DNA of 64,000 nucleotides from Vombatus ursinus (GCF_900497805.2 NW_020954702.1:2798103-2862102); one strand, 5' to 3'; shown: positions 24,240-39,491, counted from the stretch's first letter. Notes: a model not told the origin generated them from the letters alone. Made by a program: numbers and translations.

Positions 24240-27200
24240 ATTCACTTGGAAATCTATGTGATCTTGGATTTTTTTTTCTTTTGGAAGTTCATTTATAAAT
24301 TCAACTATTTTCCTGATATTAGGTTATTTAAATAATTGGTTTATTTTGTTAATCTCGGTATTTTAACATTTTAAAGTGTTGCTCCATTTCCTCTGTGGTT
24401 TTTTTTGTTTGCATATAATTGGGTAAAATAGTTTTTGTTAATTTCCTTTATTTCTACTTTAATTATTGAAAATACTCCTTTAAATTTGTGATGAGAATCA
24501 TTTTATTTTTCTCGCCTTTTGAGATCTACCATTTATTTTATTATTTTAAACTAAATGTAAAAAATAAAGCTCTCTGCTTATCAATTCAGTAGGGTGTTTT
24601 GTTTTGTTTTGTTTTGTTTTTTTTGCTTCCAGTTTTATTATTATTTCAATTTCAGAATTTCTACTTTGATGTTTACCTGTTTTTTTTTATTTGTTACTGT
24701 CTTAATTTTTTGAGTTGAATATTCTTAGTTGAATATCCAATTGACTGATTCTTTTTTTCTTTTGTTGATGAAAACAGTAAGTTTTTTTTCTTAGAATTGC
24801 TTTAATGCATCTCATAAGTTTTGGCATATTGTCTTATCATTGTAGTGAGATGAAATTTTCTATATCTATAGTTTTTCTTTTACCTACTGATCCAGTTGTC
24901 TTTTGATTAATTCTCTTTATTGAATATTTTCTTGCATTGTGATAAGGACAGTTTTGATGAGATCTTTATGCCTCCTCCCTCTTACGTGGTCAATTTTTTT
25001 TAAAGGTGCCATGCACGGCTGAGAAATATTGAAATTTCTTTCTGTTCCTATTCAGTAATAACAGAGATTTAACATTTCTAATATTTCCAAAGTTCTATTC
25101 AGAGCCTTAAGTACCTTCTTGTTTATCTTTTAATTGGGTTTATCTATATCTGAAAGGGATGCAATCAAGTCCCACACTATGACAGTTTTACTGTATATTT
25201 CTCCCCGTAATTTGATTGCTTTTCTTTAAAATTTAAATACAATGCAACTTAGTGCATATATATTGTATTGATATTGATTTATCACCTTTAATGACTTTAA
25301 ACATTATATGCTTTCCCTGATTATCTTTTTTTTTACCATGTCTGTATTTCCTAAAACTTTGCAATTGTGATTTATATGAAGCATACTAGATTTTCCCCCC
25401 AAGTCCCTCATTTTATCTGTATCTGGATCTTTGTTTCAAGCATGTTTCTTCTTAGCAGTATATTTTTGATTTGGATCTTTAATCTATTTTGATATGTTCT
25501 TCCATTTTAGGGGTGTGCTAATCTCATTTGCACCTATGGTTTTGACTATTAATTGTCTATTTCTCTAAATCCTCCATTCTTGTCTATTTTCCTCCCTTTG
25601 TTCTCAACCTCTCACTTTTTTTTTTAACAAATAAGAAGAAAATGTTAAAGAGAGGGACTTTGCCTATCACCTGTGATCTATTAGTGAAGTGGTCTGTTTT
25701 TGCTATATTGCCTCTCATTCTTCCCCTTATCTTGCCTCTGATAGGTTTGAATATTTCCTTCTTTTCTTTTACTCTCCCCTTCACACTCCTTGCTTCCAGT
25801 TGGAATTTGTTTTACTTATCACTATTCTTTTACCTATCATACCTTCTCTCTTAAATCCCCTGCCTTCTTCCCTTTTCCTCGGACATTTCCTTTTTGAGTT
25901 GAATGATTTCTAAACCTCTGTCTCTGTCTGTCTGTCTCTTATTCTGTTTAATATTTCTTTGGTTCAGATGATAGTGAGATTCCTAGGATGCCCACTATTT
26001 GAATACTCTTCATCTTATGTAGCTCTATTACATAGTAGTAATCCCTCTCCTCTTCCTTTCTTTCCTCTCAGTATAGTTGCTTATCTCTCTCATTTATGTC
26101 TTCTAATACTATCAAAACAGAAAAAAATAACCTTTAGTTTCTTAGTCTATATTATTTTTCTTTGTGACCCTTGGGGATATGAGGCTTCTGAGAAGACATT
26201 CCTCTTTTCTTCCTATTTAGCATGTAAACAAATTATTTCCATATTGCCTTTCAGTTGAACAAATGAATATACCACTCAGTTTTCCCTGCATTTCCATTTC
26301 AATGTCTACTCATTTCTGATCCTTTTCATCAGAAATGCTTAAAAGTCATCTCTATCATGAAAGTCTGTTCCCTTTCCATCATAGGATTATACTTAGTTTT
26401 TTCAGACAAATTTTTCTTGATTGAAAGCCTTTATCTTTTGATTTTTAGAATTTCATTTTCTAAGCTTTCTGAGCTTTTATAGTGGCTCTCAATTCTTGTG
26501 TCATTGTGATTATGGTTCCTTAGTACTTGATCTCTTTGTTTTTGGCTGGTTCTTCTTTGACCTGGAAATTCTAGATTTTAGCTATGATAATTTGAGGATT
26601 TTCCATTCTGAGGCTTCTTTCTGAACTTAACTTGGATTCCTTTTGTTTTTACTTTGCCTTCTTGTTCATTTATGATTTCTTGGACACCATTATTCAGGCA
26701 TTTTTTTTGGTCATGATTTTCAAGTACTTCAAATATTTTTATATTATCTCTCCTGTACATATTTTCCAAGTCATTTGTTTTCCATAAAATATTTCTGATA
26801 TTTCCTTTTTTTCGATTTTGTAATTTTGTTTTAATATTTCTTGTCTCACTGAGTCATTGTTTTCCATTTAGTTCATTCTGACTTTCAGGGTAATCAGTCC
26901 TTGCCTGAAGTTTCCCACCATTTCTTTTAAGGTGCCATTCTCCTTGCCATTTTATCCTCTCTAGCCCTTACATTTTGTTTTATTTCTTCCAGGTACTCTT
27001 ATAATCCTTCTGGCAAGGACACTTTTTTTCTGAGACTTTAATTGGACTTGTGAGGCTGTTCTTTGCTTCCAAGTTTACCCTTTGGTTGACTCTCAGTCCA
27101 AGGTATTTCTTATATTATTTGACTTCTCTTTGTTTTTGTTTTTTTCCACATCAGCACCCTCGGTGTCTAGGTAGAAGGCTTGTGCTTTGATCAAACTCTA

Positions 27201-27290
27201 CTCCTGTACTTCTGGATGGTGTTTTGTGAGGTGATATGACCCTGTATTAGAGTTAAGACAATGTCTGAGAACAGGAGGAAGCATATGTGA
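24240..27290 (-). mobile_element. L1 5' half: ORF1 and start of ORF2
   Basis: The T-rich + strand reads as antisense L1. The ORF2 start region is at about 24300-25560 (GCATCTCATAAGTTTTGGC; GTGGTCAATTTTTTTTAAAG; ATTGTCTATTTCTC). A C/T-rich inter-ORF stretch covers about 25560-25950, and the ORF1 region about 25950-27250 (ATGAGGCTTCTGAGAAG; TTCATCAGAAATGCTT; CCTGGAAATTCTAGATTTT). No open frame survives. A (GTTTT)n run lies at 24596-24620. Confidence 0.65.
24596..24620. repeat. (GTTTT)n microsatellite
   Basis: Five GTTTT units in a row within L1 sequence. Confidence 0.9.
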
Positions 27291-27589
27291 GAAATATTAT
27301 AAAGATAACATTGATAGGTCGGTTTGGTTCTGGTCCTGGCTGCCTATGTATTGCGCGTCTATTAATTTTTGGTTGAATATTTTGGAGTCACTAAGTAAAG
27401 TATAATATCGTTTTCAAAATGTGATAAATAGGCATGACATTTTCAATTGTTAGGGCCTTGTCATCACTTTCCTTCATTTCTGGAACTTTGAGGTGATCTC
27501 ATAAAATCTGATTTAAAATTGATATAAAAGCCTTGTAGTTTACCCTGCATCCAAACAGGAATCCGCTCTACAACATCATTGACAAGGGG

Positions 27590-29135
27590 GTCATCTAGTC
27601 TGAAATAAATGATGTGTTAGTATTTCTGCTTTTCCTTATTTTGGCAGGAGGTCATTATATGCTAAAACATGATCAATTTTTGTAAAGGTACCATGAAAAA
27701 CTAAGAAGTATCTAAGTTCACTTCTATTTTCATTCATTAACCAAAAGAAAAAATATTATTTCTAATTGTTTTAAAGTTCTTGTCAGGTTCTCAACTTGTT
27801 TATTGTTTAACTTTTGGTTAGGATTTGTCTAGGTCTATAAGGGGTCCACAGTAAGTTTCCCCACCGTTATAATTTTGCTGTCTAATTCTTTAGTTTGTTT
27901 AACTTTTACATTAAGTTTTTAGATGATGTGCTATTGGGTATATTGATGTGTTCTTTTATGGTACCTTTAATAATAATATAATTGCTGATTTCTCTTTATC
28001 ATGTTTATATTTACAATAGCCTTATTGGAAATTATAATTGCTACCTCTATGTTTTTGAGTTTAACTGACATGTAATAGATTTTGCTCCAGCCCCTCGTTT
28101 TAACTCTTTATGAATCTTTGCATTTTAGGTATGTTTCTTATAAATAACACATTCATGTATCTCCCTCAAACATTTGACTTTGTTTTGCCTACAACTCTTT
28201 CCTTACCTATCCTGTCCTTCCTCTTAGATCCCTCTCTACCCCTCCTTGTTCCTGTTCCTTCCTATTTCCCTGTGGAGATTAATGTTTTTCTATAGCAAAA
28301 TCTCAGTGACTATGAATAGGTGTGTGTAATTGTATTAAAAAGAAATGTGATTCATTGGTTGCTTGTTCCCCCCCACCCTTCTTTCCATGACTCTGTATTC
28401 TTTTTTTTATGTACCTCTATAATATAATAGTGATTTACTTCTGTTCTTCCTTTTCTCTTCCCCAGTGTAGTACTCTGTCCCTACATTTTTTACTTCTCCA
28501 AGACCATTAAAGCATAATAAAACTACCCACAGACCCTGTGTCATCTTTACCTTTCTCTATGACCCTTAAAGAAATTAGGAATCTGAGAAGACATTTTTAA
28601 ATAGCATGTAAACAATTCATCCTTATGTACTCCTTTTTAGTTAAACAAGTGTATGTTCCTTTCGGATTTTCTCTTAGTGCTTGCATTTTCATTGGAAAGT
28701 ATCTACTTAGTTCTGGCCTTTCATCAGGAATATTTGGAAATCTATCATTCCTAGTAAAGGTCTATTCTCTTCCACTCCTAGAGTATTACACTTTGTTTTG
28801 TCAATGAGTTACTCTTTTTTTTTTTTTTTTGCTAAGTCTTTACGCCTTGACTTTTGGAATATTGTATTCTAAGCTCCCCTCTCCTTTCTAGTTCCCATTG
28901 TTAAATCTTATGGATTCTTTATTGGGGGTCCTTGATACTTGAACTCCTTTTTAGCCTCTTGTAGTTTTTTTTTCCCATGACGTCGAAGCTCTGGATTGTG
29001 GCTATGACATTGTTGGAGTTTTCATTTTGGGATTTCTTTTAAGAAGTCAACTGTTTGTTTCTTTTATTCTCATTTTCCCTCTGGTTCTAAGAGTTCTGGG
29101 TGGTTTTTAATTTGTCATTTTTAAAAAATATGATA
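27590..29135 (-). mobile_element. second L1 5' half next to the first
   Basis: It covers the same stretch of L1 as 24985-26700, in the same order: AACATGATCAATTTTTGTAA near 27665, then TTTTAACTCTTTATGAATC, AATCTGAGAAGACATTT near 28580, TTTCATCAGGAATATTTGG and GAAGCTCTGGATTGTGGC. Spacing against the first copy differs from block to block, so each has its own deletions. Decayed, no open frame. Confidence 0.6.
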
Positions 29136-29139
29136 TCTA

Positions 29140-29450
29140 AACTCTAAAGGACTCATGATGAAAAATGCTGTCCACATCCAAAATAAGAACTATGGAGTCT
29201 GAATGCAGATTGAAACATATTATTTGCTATCTCTTTTTTTTTCTTTCTTGTGGTTTCTCCCATTTATTCTAATTCTTTATAACATGACTAATGTGAAAAT
29301 AAGTTTAACATAAATGTATATGTAGAGCCTATATCAAATTGCACACCATCTTGGGGTGGGGGGGAGGGGAGAGATGGGGAGAAAATTTGGAACTCAAAAT
29401 CTTATGGAAGTGAATGTTGAAAACTAAAAATAAATACATGCATACAAAAG
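29140..29450 (+). mobile_element. L1 3' end, sense
   Basis: Sense marsupial L1 terminus: GGACTCATGATGAAAAATGC, AACTATGGAGTCTGAATGC, ACATGACTAATGTGAAAATA, CATCTTGGGGTGGGGGGGAG, TTTGGAACTCAAAATCTTAT and an A-rich end. Opposite in orientation to its left-hand neighbours. Confidence 0.9.
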
Positions 29451-29489
29451 TATGGTCTCTGGACTTTTTTTTTGGTCATGGTTTTCATA

Positions 29490-29935
29490 TTATCTGATAA
29501 TCATGAAGGCCTATACCAGGCTGGTTGCAGTGTCAAATGAGAGAACAGACCATATTTGAGGGATATTATGAAGGTGAAACAGTCCTTGGCAACAGATTTG
29601 TATGGCAGAGTGAGGGGCTGAGAAGGACATTAAGGTTCTCAACTTACGTGAATGAGAGGATGGTTATTCCTCTGACAGTAATAGAAACATCTGGGAGGGG
29701 GAAGATTCTGAGGGAAAGATAATGAATTCAATTTTAGACATGTTGAGTTTAAGATAACTAATAGACTACTAGAGATATGATTCTGGAGGTTAGCAGAAAG
29801 TAAGTGGCTTGGCAGCATAAAGGTGATAATTAAAACCAGGAGAGCTGATAAAATCATCAAGTGAAATAGCATGGAGGGAGAAGAGAAGAGGTCCCAGGAG
29901 AAAAGCCATGTGGGACAACCACAGACAGTGACCTG
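29490..29935 (-). mobile_element. L2 ORF2 fragment
   Basis: Antisense L2: CCAGGCTGGTTGCAGTGTCA, GGCAACAGATTTG, GGAAAGATAATGAATTCAAT, TTAGACATGTTGAGTTTAAG and GAAAAGCCATGTGGG. The same block order recurs at 36.9-37.3 kb. Confidence 0.75.
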
Positions 29936-30099
29936 GAAGATGATTCCATTTTTTGTTCTGTCTTTTCTAGTTCAAAGATTATTCTTTTTGACTAAGAAAG
30001 TACAAACAGAACTAAAATACTTTGCCAAGATTACTTTCATATTCTTGGAGTTGCACAATTTTCATTTATTTTTTAAGCTTCAGAAATAGAAGAAATTTA

Positions 30100-30196
30100 A
30101 AAATTAACATATATGTGTATGTCATATATATACATATAGGCATGTATATGTATATGTATGTATATAATTGTGTATGTGTATATATATATGTAAAAT
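30100..30196. repeat. AT/TATG microsatellite
   Basis: Mixed TATATG, CATATA and GTATAT units in intron 4. Confidence 0.85.
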
Positions 30197-30480
30197 TTTT
30201 ATTAGCAAATGTGAATAAAATTTATTAGTAAATATGAACAATTAGCCAATAACAAAAAATACTCTTTCAGGTTACTGAGGGTGATGCTTTATCTGGTGAC
30301 TTGAAAATGATTAATATGTTTTCCCACTAGTATTGACAGTATTATTTCTCTTAATGGAGGGGCCCTATTGGTTTATAAGTTTTTATTATACTTCTAAATT
30401 TGCTAAAATTATATATAGCATTGAGAGGAGCTAAAAACCTAGTAGAATTTGTGATTTATTACTCTTTTCCTTCTAAATGA

Positions 30481-33044
<2,564 letters not shown>

Positions 33045-33784
33045 TGAGTATGACATATCTAATACGTAATTTGTCTTTGATGTCTTTGATGTCCTTACTT
33101 GGTCATGAATGGAGAGATGTTTGGACAAGTTTAAGTATGAATGAGCTATAAATAATTGCCAACAGAAATCTATGTCCCTAATAAAGTTGGTGTCAGGGAG
33201 GACAACCAACCTGCATTCTGCCTCCTTTTAAACTCTTGAAGACAACCATCATGTGGAAGAGAGATTAAACTTGTTCTGCTTGGTCTAAAATATTAGTATG
33301 AGGAATGATGGCTAAAAGTTGCAGTGAAGAAGATGTACAGAAAAACTTTCTAATTGTTGGAGTTATCCAAAAGTAGAAGACTTGCTTTTGGAGGTAGTGG
33401 GTTTCTTATAATTAAAGATTTAAAAATGTTTTAATATCAAAGTCATTCCTCTCCCTTCCATCTCATCTCTCTTCTTCATTTAATTGCTTTGAAAGACAGC
33501 AAAAACCTCTGATGCAGTGAATATATTTAACAACATGTGCAATATTCTGTCTTTGTAGTCCCTATTCTCTATGCTGTGAAGGAGGAGAGAGTTCGTTATC
33601 TTTTTTTCCAGGATCTTCATTTGTGTTTCTGTTACTCAGAATTCAACATTGTTGTATTATTCTCTTAGTTTTGCTTATTTTTCTCCTTGTTCCATTTATT
33701 TTGCTTATCAGAGGAGCCAAAACTAGATTACCTATTATCAGGATGATGTAGAGAGGATTACTGTTCATGTAGTGTAGGGGCTGG

Positions 33785-34005
33785 ACTTGGGTCATGGGAT
33801 TATAAATATAGAGCTGGAAAGCACCTTAATCTAGTGCAACCCCTTTGTTTTAAAGATGAGGTCCAGGGAGGTTAAGTGACTTGCTCAATGTCACACAGGC
33901 AATAAGCATAGAGGTAGAACTGACTGGGTCTTACCAGATGACCTACCAGGTTCTCTGACTACAGAGCCAGTGTTTCTCTGTACCACACTGCCTTGTTTGA
34001 GGGTT
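33785..34005 (-). mobile_element. THER/MIR-type SINE
   Basis: TATAGAGCTGGAAAGCACC, GTGCAACCCCTTTG, AAGATGAGGTCCAGGGAGG, TTAAGTGACTTGCTCAATG, CCACACTGCCT. The order fits the old therian SINE with its CORE region, antisense. Confidence 0.65.
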
Positions 34006-34064
34006 CTTTCCAGTTCTGAGATTCTCTGAAATATTCATTAATTGCCAGTTCTTGTGCATACAAC

Positions 34065-34711
34065 TGACATGAATTAAAAGTCAGAGTCAGTTTCTGGGTG
34101 ATTAATAATCAGTTTATTAATCAGGCTAGCTGATAATCAATGGACTGATGGTCAGTGGTTTCCAAAGACAAACCATGGAGATCCCTGAATGCTTAAATAT
34201 GTTTGGAAAGGAAGATGCCCCTGAAAGGTGAAAATCTTGATTTGATGAACAATTAATGAGGGAATGGACATATTAATGAGAAGATCGGCTAAAAGTCTTC
34301 AGTTCCTCCCACTGAGAACGTGACTTGATTATGAGACTCAGCCTCCTTCAGCAGTCTGGAAGGAATTCATCTCTATCCAGACCACTTTGGTTGATTTTCT
34401 CCTTAATGAGCCAAGGTCCCCTAGACTGCAATGGAGGGATACAAGCACATGGGCTCAGTGGTTTAGGGCTGCAATGTACCTAGATTAGATTCTGTAGATC
34501 ATTCTAAATAGAAGTAAGGTCCCCTATTTGGGTGGGATCCATTCAAGATCATTGAGCAGGTACCCTGAATATTAGGCCAATCTCATCTGTCAACCTTGTC
34601 CTTCAGAGGCTGGCTGAATGACCTACAAGGGTTAGTCTCGAATGAGGAAATAGAAAGGAAAAAACCCTAGTCCTAATTTAATAATTGGTTATTAATATTG
34701 TAGAAAAATCA
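34065..34711 (-). mobile_element. LTR-like repeat (family B)
   Basis: The left part (GTGATTAATAATCAGTTTA, TTAATCAGG) and the right part (TTTAATAATTGGTTATTAAT) match the ends of the solo LTR at 60067-60567, in the same orientation. The middle is less alike. Ends are set by comparison and no target-site duplication is clear. A fossil, older-looking than the other copy. Confidence 0.5.
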
Positions 34712-35319
34712 TCACTTCCACTGCTGACATCTAACAATATCTTTTTTATGGTCTCAGCCCTCAGTAATTTTAGTTTTAAATAGGGAAATTGCACATGTGC
34801 CCAACAGTAAAAACAGTCAAAGTCTGAGCCATATTCCATTTCCAAATGATTGGTTCAGACAAATGCTACATTCAGGTGAAAGAGAGAGAGAGAGATCATT
34901 TGTCCAAATTAGAATATTCAGGGAATATTCAGGGAAAGCTTCATGGAATTAATGGGATTTGAACTGGGTCTTGATGGGTAAGCATTAAGTTTGGGATAAT
35001 GGTATAAGCCATTACACAGAGTGTAGAATATAGAACACAAGAACAGAAAAGGCTTGTTCTGATCTGGTGAATTAGATCAGCCTGGCTACAATGGAGAATT
35101 TCTATAGGGTAATAATGAGAGAGAATTCTTGAAAAGTAGGAGTTCTGAGGTCAGAAATGAAGTTGAATTGGCATTTTTCATGTTGTCCATGGGAAGTCAA
35201 TGGTTGCAAATTTCAGTGAAACCTAGAAGCCAAAAACAGTTGGATATCACCTCCTCACCTGAAGTATGATGCAGTGACTACAACTTGTACATGAAGAGAA
35301 CAAAACATTGTTTTTATAA

Positions 35320-35342
35320 TGTGTCACATATATATGTATGTG

Positions 35343-35376
<34 letters not shown>
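35320..35376. repeat. (TA)/(CA)n microsatellite
   Basis: ATATATATGTATGTG followed by about 16 CA repeats. Confidence 0.93.
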
Positions 35377-35744
35377 ACAATGACTCTTGTCCTCTGAGCA
35401 ACGATGAGAAAATTTGCCACTCTTCCTTTCATTGAAGAGATGACTGTGAGTAGTGAACACCGTAAGTGTTGTCACACATAGTCAGTGTGTTCATTTTGCT
35501 GATTTACAAAATAAATCTGAGACAGTTTGAGTGGTCCTGAATGTTGATTTGCTACAGTGAGAACTATATCTACCCACACTTAACTCATCCCTCTGCTTTG
35601 TTCAGTCTATAGAGAGCACTAAGTTCTCAATTAAGGGGTATAGTATATATTTTGGCCACAACATGGACAGTCATGGATCACTTGTCTGGTGTCTTGGAGG
35701 CTTTCCAAAAGCCTACAATCTTCCTTACAGTAGCTCACAGGATT

Positions 35745-35815
35745 TCTTTGTATCTCCAACACTTAAGCATAGGTCCTGGTGCATACTAAGTACTTAATAA
35801 ATTCTAGGTAAGTCA
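35745..35815 (+). mobile_element. L2 3' tail
   Basis: TTTCTTTGTATCTCCAACAC and CTAAGTACTTAATAAATTC match the L2 terminus. Confidence 0.7.
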
Positions 35816-36429
35816 CAGGATTTCACTTTCTCACCCTCCTCACTCCAACCTTGAGTTCCATGTCTATGCCTCCAAATGATTTCAAAACAAAACAAAACAG
35901 AACAAAACAGGAAAAGCTCTCATCCCTGCTCTCTACCCTCATCTTGCTTGTGGTGTGAGTGTATGAGGGGGGAAAGTGTGAGGGCCTTTTCATATTTATG
36001 ACTGATTGAGCCAATTCATCAGCAGTTAGATAGTTTGCTTTTTAATGACCATGTGTTTTTTAAAATACAAGGTAGCTATGAAAATGTAGCATAATAAAAC
36101 TAATGAAGCTTTTGAAAAGCAAGCCGCAGCAAAACTTCCGTAAACGATTGATTTCTTCTTTCCCCTACAACTTACACATATGGAGAAAGAATAAAGGGAA
36201 AGAACAGCTGATTTTGGAACTTAATCAAGGCTGCTTTGGGAACCCTGTGATGAAAGGCAGGGGGAGCACATGTTGGAGGCTAACACAATCTTATACAATT
36301 GGAAATTTCATAGCATGACTGGTTCTGTCATTGCTCCCTCAAATGGTTCTTTGGAGTGGTTTCAGTTATCACTTTGCTCTCTTTAGCTTTTCCTTGCCAA
36401 TGGGGTTTTGGACCAGGTGTCCTGTAGTT

Positions 36430-38098
36430 CTACATTGACTCAATCTCCTAGTATTTATTAAGTATTTGCTATGTACTGGGAACTATGCTATGTGTTGGGG
36501 ATACAAGGAAAAGCAAAAGAAAAAAAATTTTTCTGCTCTTAAGGAGCTCACAATCTGCAAACAATATTGCAAACAACAATGTACAAACAAGATATATGTG
36601 GGATAAATTGCAGATAGTTTTACAGGGAAAGCAATAAGATTAAGATAGGCTTCTTAGAGAAGGTGGAACTTTAGCTTTGATTTGAAGAAAGCCAAGGAAG
36701 ATAGGAGATAGAGGTGAAGAGGGAGTGTTCCAGGTACGAGGGACAGCCATGGAATGGTCAGTCAGGAGAGGGAATGTAATGTGTGAAGAATAGCAAGGAG
36801 GCCAGTGTTATTGGATCAAAGAGTATGTGAAGGAAATAAGATACAAGAAAACTGAAGAGTAGGAAGGAGCCAGGTTATGAAGGGCTTTAAAAGCCAAACA
36901 AAAGAGTTTATATTTGATTCAGGTTGGGAGCCTGGGTAAGTGGGAGGGCAGTAGTACCCTTGCTAGTAATAGAGAAATTAAGAAGAAGGGAGGATTTGGT
37001 GGGAAAGATAATGAGTTCATTTTTGTACATGTTGAATATAAAATAATGTTTACACGACTTCCAGTTTGAGAGGCAGTGAAAATGCAGATTAGACATCAGG
37101 AGAGAGGTCAGACAAGTAGATCTGATTGTCATCTGCATACAGATGATAATTGAATCTGTGGGAGCTGATGAGATCATAAATAAAATGTTATAGAGAGAAA
37201 AGAGAAAAAGGACTTAGGACAGAGTCTTTAGGGACACTCATAGTTAGTGGATATAATGTGTATGAATATCCAGCAAAGAAGAGAGAAGGAATGGTTAGCT
37301 AGGTAGGAGGAGAACTAAGAGTAATGTCATGACAATATGAACAAGTTGATGATTGACAGTGTCAGTGACTGCAGAGAAGAGAAGAAGGCTAAGGATTCAG
37401 AAAAGGCTATTAGATTTGGCAGTTAAGATATCATTGCAAACTTTGGAAAGAGCAGTTTCCACGGTTTGAGGTCAGAAAAAGGAATGTAAGGGGTTAAGAA
37501 GAATATGAGAGGAGAGAAAGTGGATGCATTAATTACAGAACTCATTCTCAAGGATCTTGGCCACAAAAGCATGGAGTGATATGGGATGATACCTAGTGGG
37601 TGTGAAAGGAGATCAAATGAGAGTTTTGTTGAGGATGAGCTAGACAAGGGACTGTTTGTATGTAGCAGAAAAGCAGCAAGTAGACAGGAAGAGATTGAAG
37701 ATAAGTGAAAGAATGGTCATTCTACCGAAGAAAATGGGATGGAATGGGATCATTTGTGCATGTAGAGGGGCTTGCCTTGGTAAGAAGGGCCACCTCTTCA
37801 TGTGAGGTAAGAGCAGGGGAGAAAATAGTGACAGAAGACATTTTAATGATGTTAGTTGAGGAACAGAGGAAAAGAGAGAGCTCTCCGTGAATGGCCTCAG
37901 TTTTTTCAGTGAAATGCGAGGCAAGGTTCTCAGCTGAGAGGGTGCAGAAGAGCAGCTATGGGAAGTTTGTGGAGAGATAAAGGTTTTGGAAGAGCTGCTG
38001 TGGTGAGTGGGATAGTAGATCGATTAGGGAGGTGTAAAAGAATTGCTTTGCAGCAGTGAGGTCCTACTTGAGATTTTGTGTCACAAATTTGTAGTGAA
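36430..38098 (-). mobile_element. L2 LINE, long antisense copy (left part)
   Basis: The element starts at its 3' tail (AGTATTTATTAAGTATTTG; GGAGCTCACAATCTGCAAAC near 36543). It runs through the 3' ORF2 region (CAGGTTATGAAGGGCTTTAA; GATAATGAGTTCATTTTTGT) towards its 5' side. Antisense translation near 36920-37150 gives a decayed copy of the reverse-transcriptase region (LNFSITSKGTTALPLTQAPN downstream block). Sequence of the same element resumes at 40115 after a nested LTR, so the whole copy covers about 3 kb of L2. Confidence 0.8.
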
Positions 38099-38102
38099 CC
38101 TT

Positions 38103-38264
38103 TGTGGGGATCATAAGTGCCCAGCCTACAAGAAAGACCAGTGAGGCAGAGCTCAGAGTCAAGGTCACTTTACTAAAGGGCCCATGGGCCCCTCTAATGA
38201 AGTGGATCTCAGATCTTCCTCACAGTTTGAGATGCTCCCTTCTTCTAGGACTTTATTTTTATTG
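38103..38264 (-). mobile_element. LTR (family A), left piece
   Basis: Starts TGTGGGGATCAT and contains TGAGGCAGAGCTCAGAGTC and AAGTGGATCTCAGATCTTCC, matching 21956-22130. The rest of the LTR follows at 39646-40110, after an inserted L1 piece. CCTT flanks the LTR at 38099-38102 and 40111-40114, a candidate 4-bp target-site duplication as used by class I ERVs. Likely a solo LTR, old. Confidence 0.7.
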
Positions 38265-38341
38265 TCCATTTGTCCCATTTTACTTTTTAGGGAGTTGTTT
38301 TGTTCAGTGTACTTTTTTTCCATCTTGTTAACTGTATTTTT

Positions 38342-38519
38342 TTAAATTTTTTTTAATTTTAAATTTTTTTTATTTTTTAGTGAGGCAATCGGGGTTAAGT
38401 GACTTGCCCAAGGTCACACAGCTAGTACATGTCAAGTGTTTGGTCTGAGGCTGGATTTGAACTCAGGTCCTCCTGACTTCAGGGCCAGTGCTCTATCCAC
38501 TGCACCACCTAGCTGCCCC
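38342..38519 (-). mobile_element. marsupial SINE inserted in L1 ORF1
   Basis: Antisense: T-rich tract, AGTGAGGCAATCGGGGTTAA, GTGACTTGCCCAAGGTCACA and the CTGCACCACCTAGCTGCCCC end. It is flanked by near-repeats TTGTTAACTGTATTTT (38325-38340) and TTGTCAACTGCGTTTTT (38520-38536), the target-site duplication. Close to the family consensus. Confidence 0.93.
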
Positions 38520-38572
38520 TTGTCAACTGCGTTTTTAAAGGAATTGTTCAATTTTTCTTGTACCTCCCTTAT

Positions 38573-38821
38573 TTAACTTTTAAAATCCTCCTTGAGCTCT
38601 TCCAAGAAGGCTTTTTGGGCTTGAGGCCAGTTCATATTCCCCTCTGAGGTTTCAGATGTGAATACTGACAATGTTGTCCTCTCCGGAATTTGTGTTTTGA
38701 TCTTCCTGTCACCAAGATATTTCTCTATGGTCACTGTTTTTCTGCGTTGCTTTTTGCTCAAGTTCTTTGCCTTCTTTCTGGCTTTTAAAGTTGATCTCTG
38801 CTTCTGGGGCCCAGGGGGCAC
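38573..38821 (-). pseudogene. L1 ORF1 N-terminal fragment
   Basis: An open frame of 82 codons on the minus strand starts MPPGPQKQRSTLKARKKAK and goes on with KYLGDRKIKTQIPE and NMNWPQAQKAFLEELKEDF. It is the basic N-terminus of marsupial L1 ORF1p, the RNA-binding chaperone of the L1 particle. The frame closes soon after, and the coiled coil, RRM and C-terminal parts are absent here. This is a transposon remnant, not a host gene. Confidence 0.75.
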
Positions 38822-39149
38822 TGTACCAGGCTTTCTTGTGCTGGGAACTAGGGGTCTGGTTACTAGTTTGCTGAGGTGGGGCTTGCCACTGTCTTGCTGG
38901 GTCCTTTCCTATACTGGTCCCCTTCAGCCACAGCAAGAGGGTCCTTTCCCATTAATCCCCCTTGCCCCGGGAGCTAAAAGGCTGTTATATCTAGTCTTTC
39001 TGTTGACTCTACTATTTCAGGATTTTTCCTGGGGCAATATTCTCTGGGTTTTTCAAGGTCAATAAGGGAGGGTGAAAGCTACTTACTGCTTATTCTGCCG
39101 TCTTGGCTCCTGAAAGTCTAAAAAGGTGACTTTCAAACATTCAGTCTGT

Positions 39150-39491
39150 GGGCTAATATTAGCTCTAGAAGCAGCCGCTACTGCTGCTTATTCAGTCACT
39201 CCCAAGGCCTGTTCCTGGTTTGCTGGTGCTGGAGTTGTATTGGTATGCCATGCAGCTCTACGCTGGACTGTGCTTCTCTCTCACCCAATTCTGATAGGCC
39301 CCTCCCACTGACCTTCTAAGTTGTCTCTGTGGGCTGAGGAAACTGGAAACTGCCACTGCTTTTGGTAATTCAGTACCCCCAGGCCTGCTCCGGCTTAGCT
39401 TAGGCTGGGTCTGCACAGCACCCTGCATGCTGGATGGTCCTCTCTCAGGCCAGTGTAACAGACCTTTCTTGTTGACCTTCCAGGTCGTCTT
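39150..39491 (-). repeat. tandem repeat in the L1 5' UTR, two ~165-180-bp units
   Basis: On the + strand, CTGTGGGCTAAT begins unit 1 near 39150 and CTGTGGGCTGAG begins unit 2 near 39329. Shared blocks in order include GCTTATTCAGT / GGTAATTCAGT, CCCAAGGCCTGTTCC / CCCAGGCCTGCTCC, CATGCAGCTCTACGCTGGAC / CACCCTGCATGCTGGATG, and TTGACCTTCCAGGTCGTCT against TGACCTTCTAAGTTGTCT. Confidence 0.7.

Noticed and set aside
37423-37924. Two minus-strand open frames of 74 and 94 codons
   Set aside because: They lie in the antisense L2 and are decayed LINE coding sequence, not a host gene.
38658-39065. A 135-codon + strand frame, the longest open frame in the window
   Set aside because: It is the complement of L1 ORF1 and 5' UTR. 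The minus-strand frame over 38573-38821 has the recognisable L1 ORF1 start.
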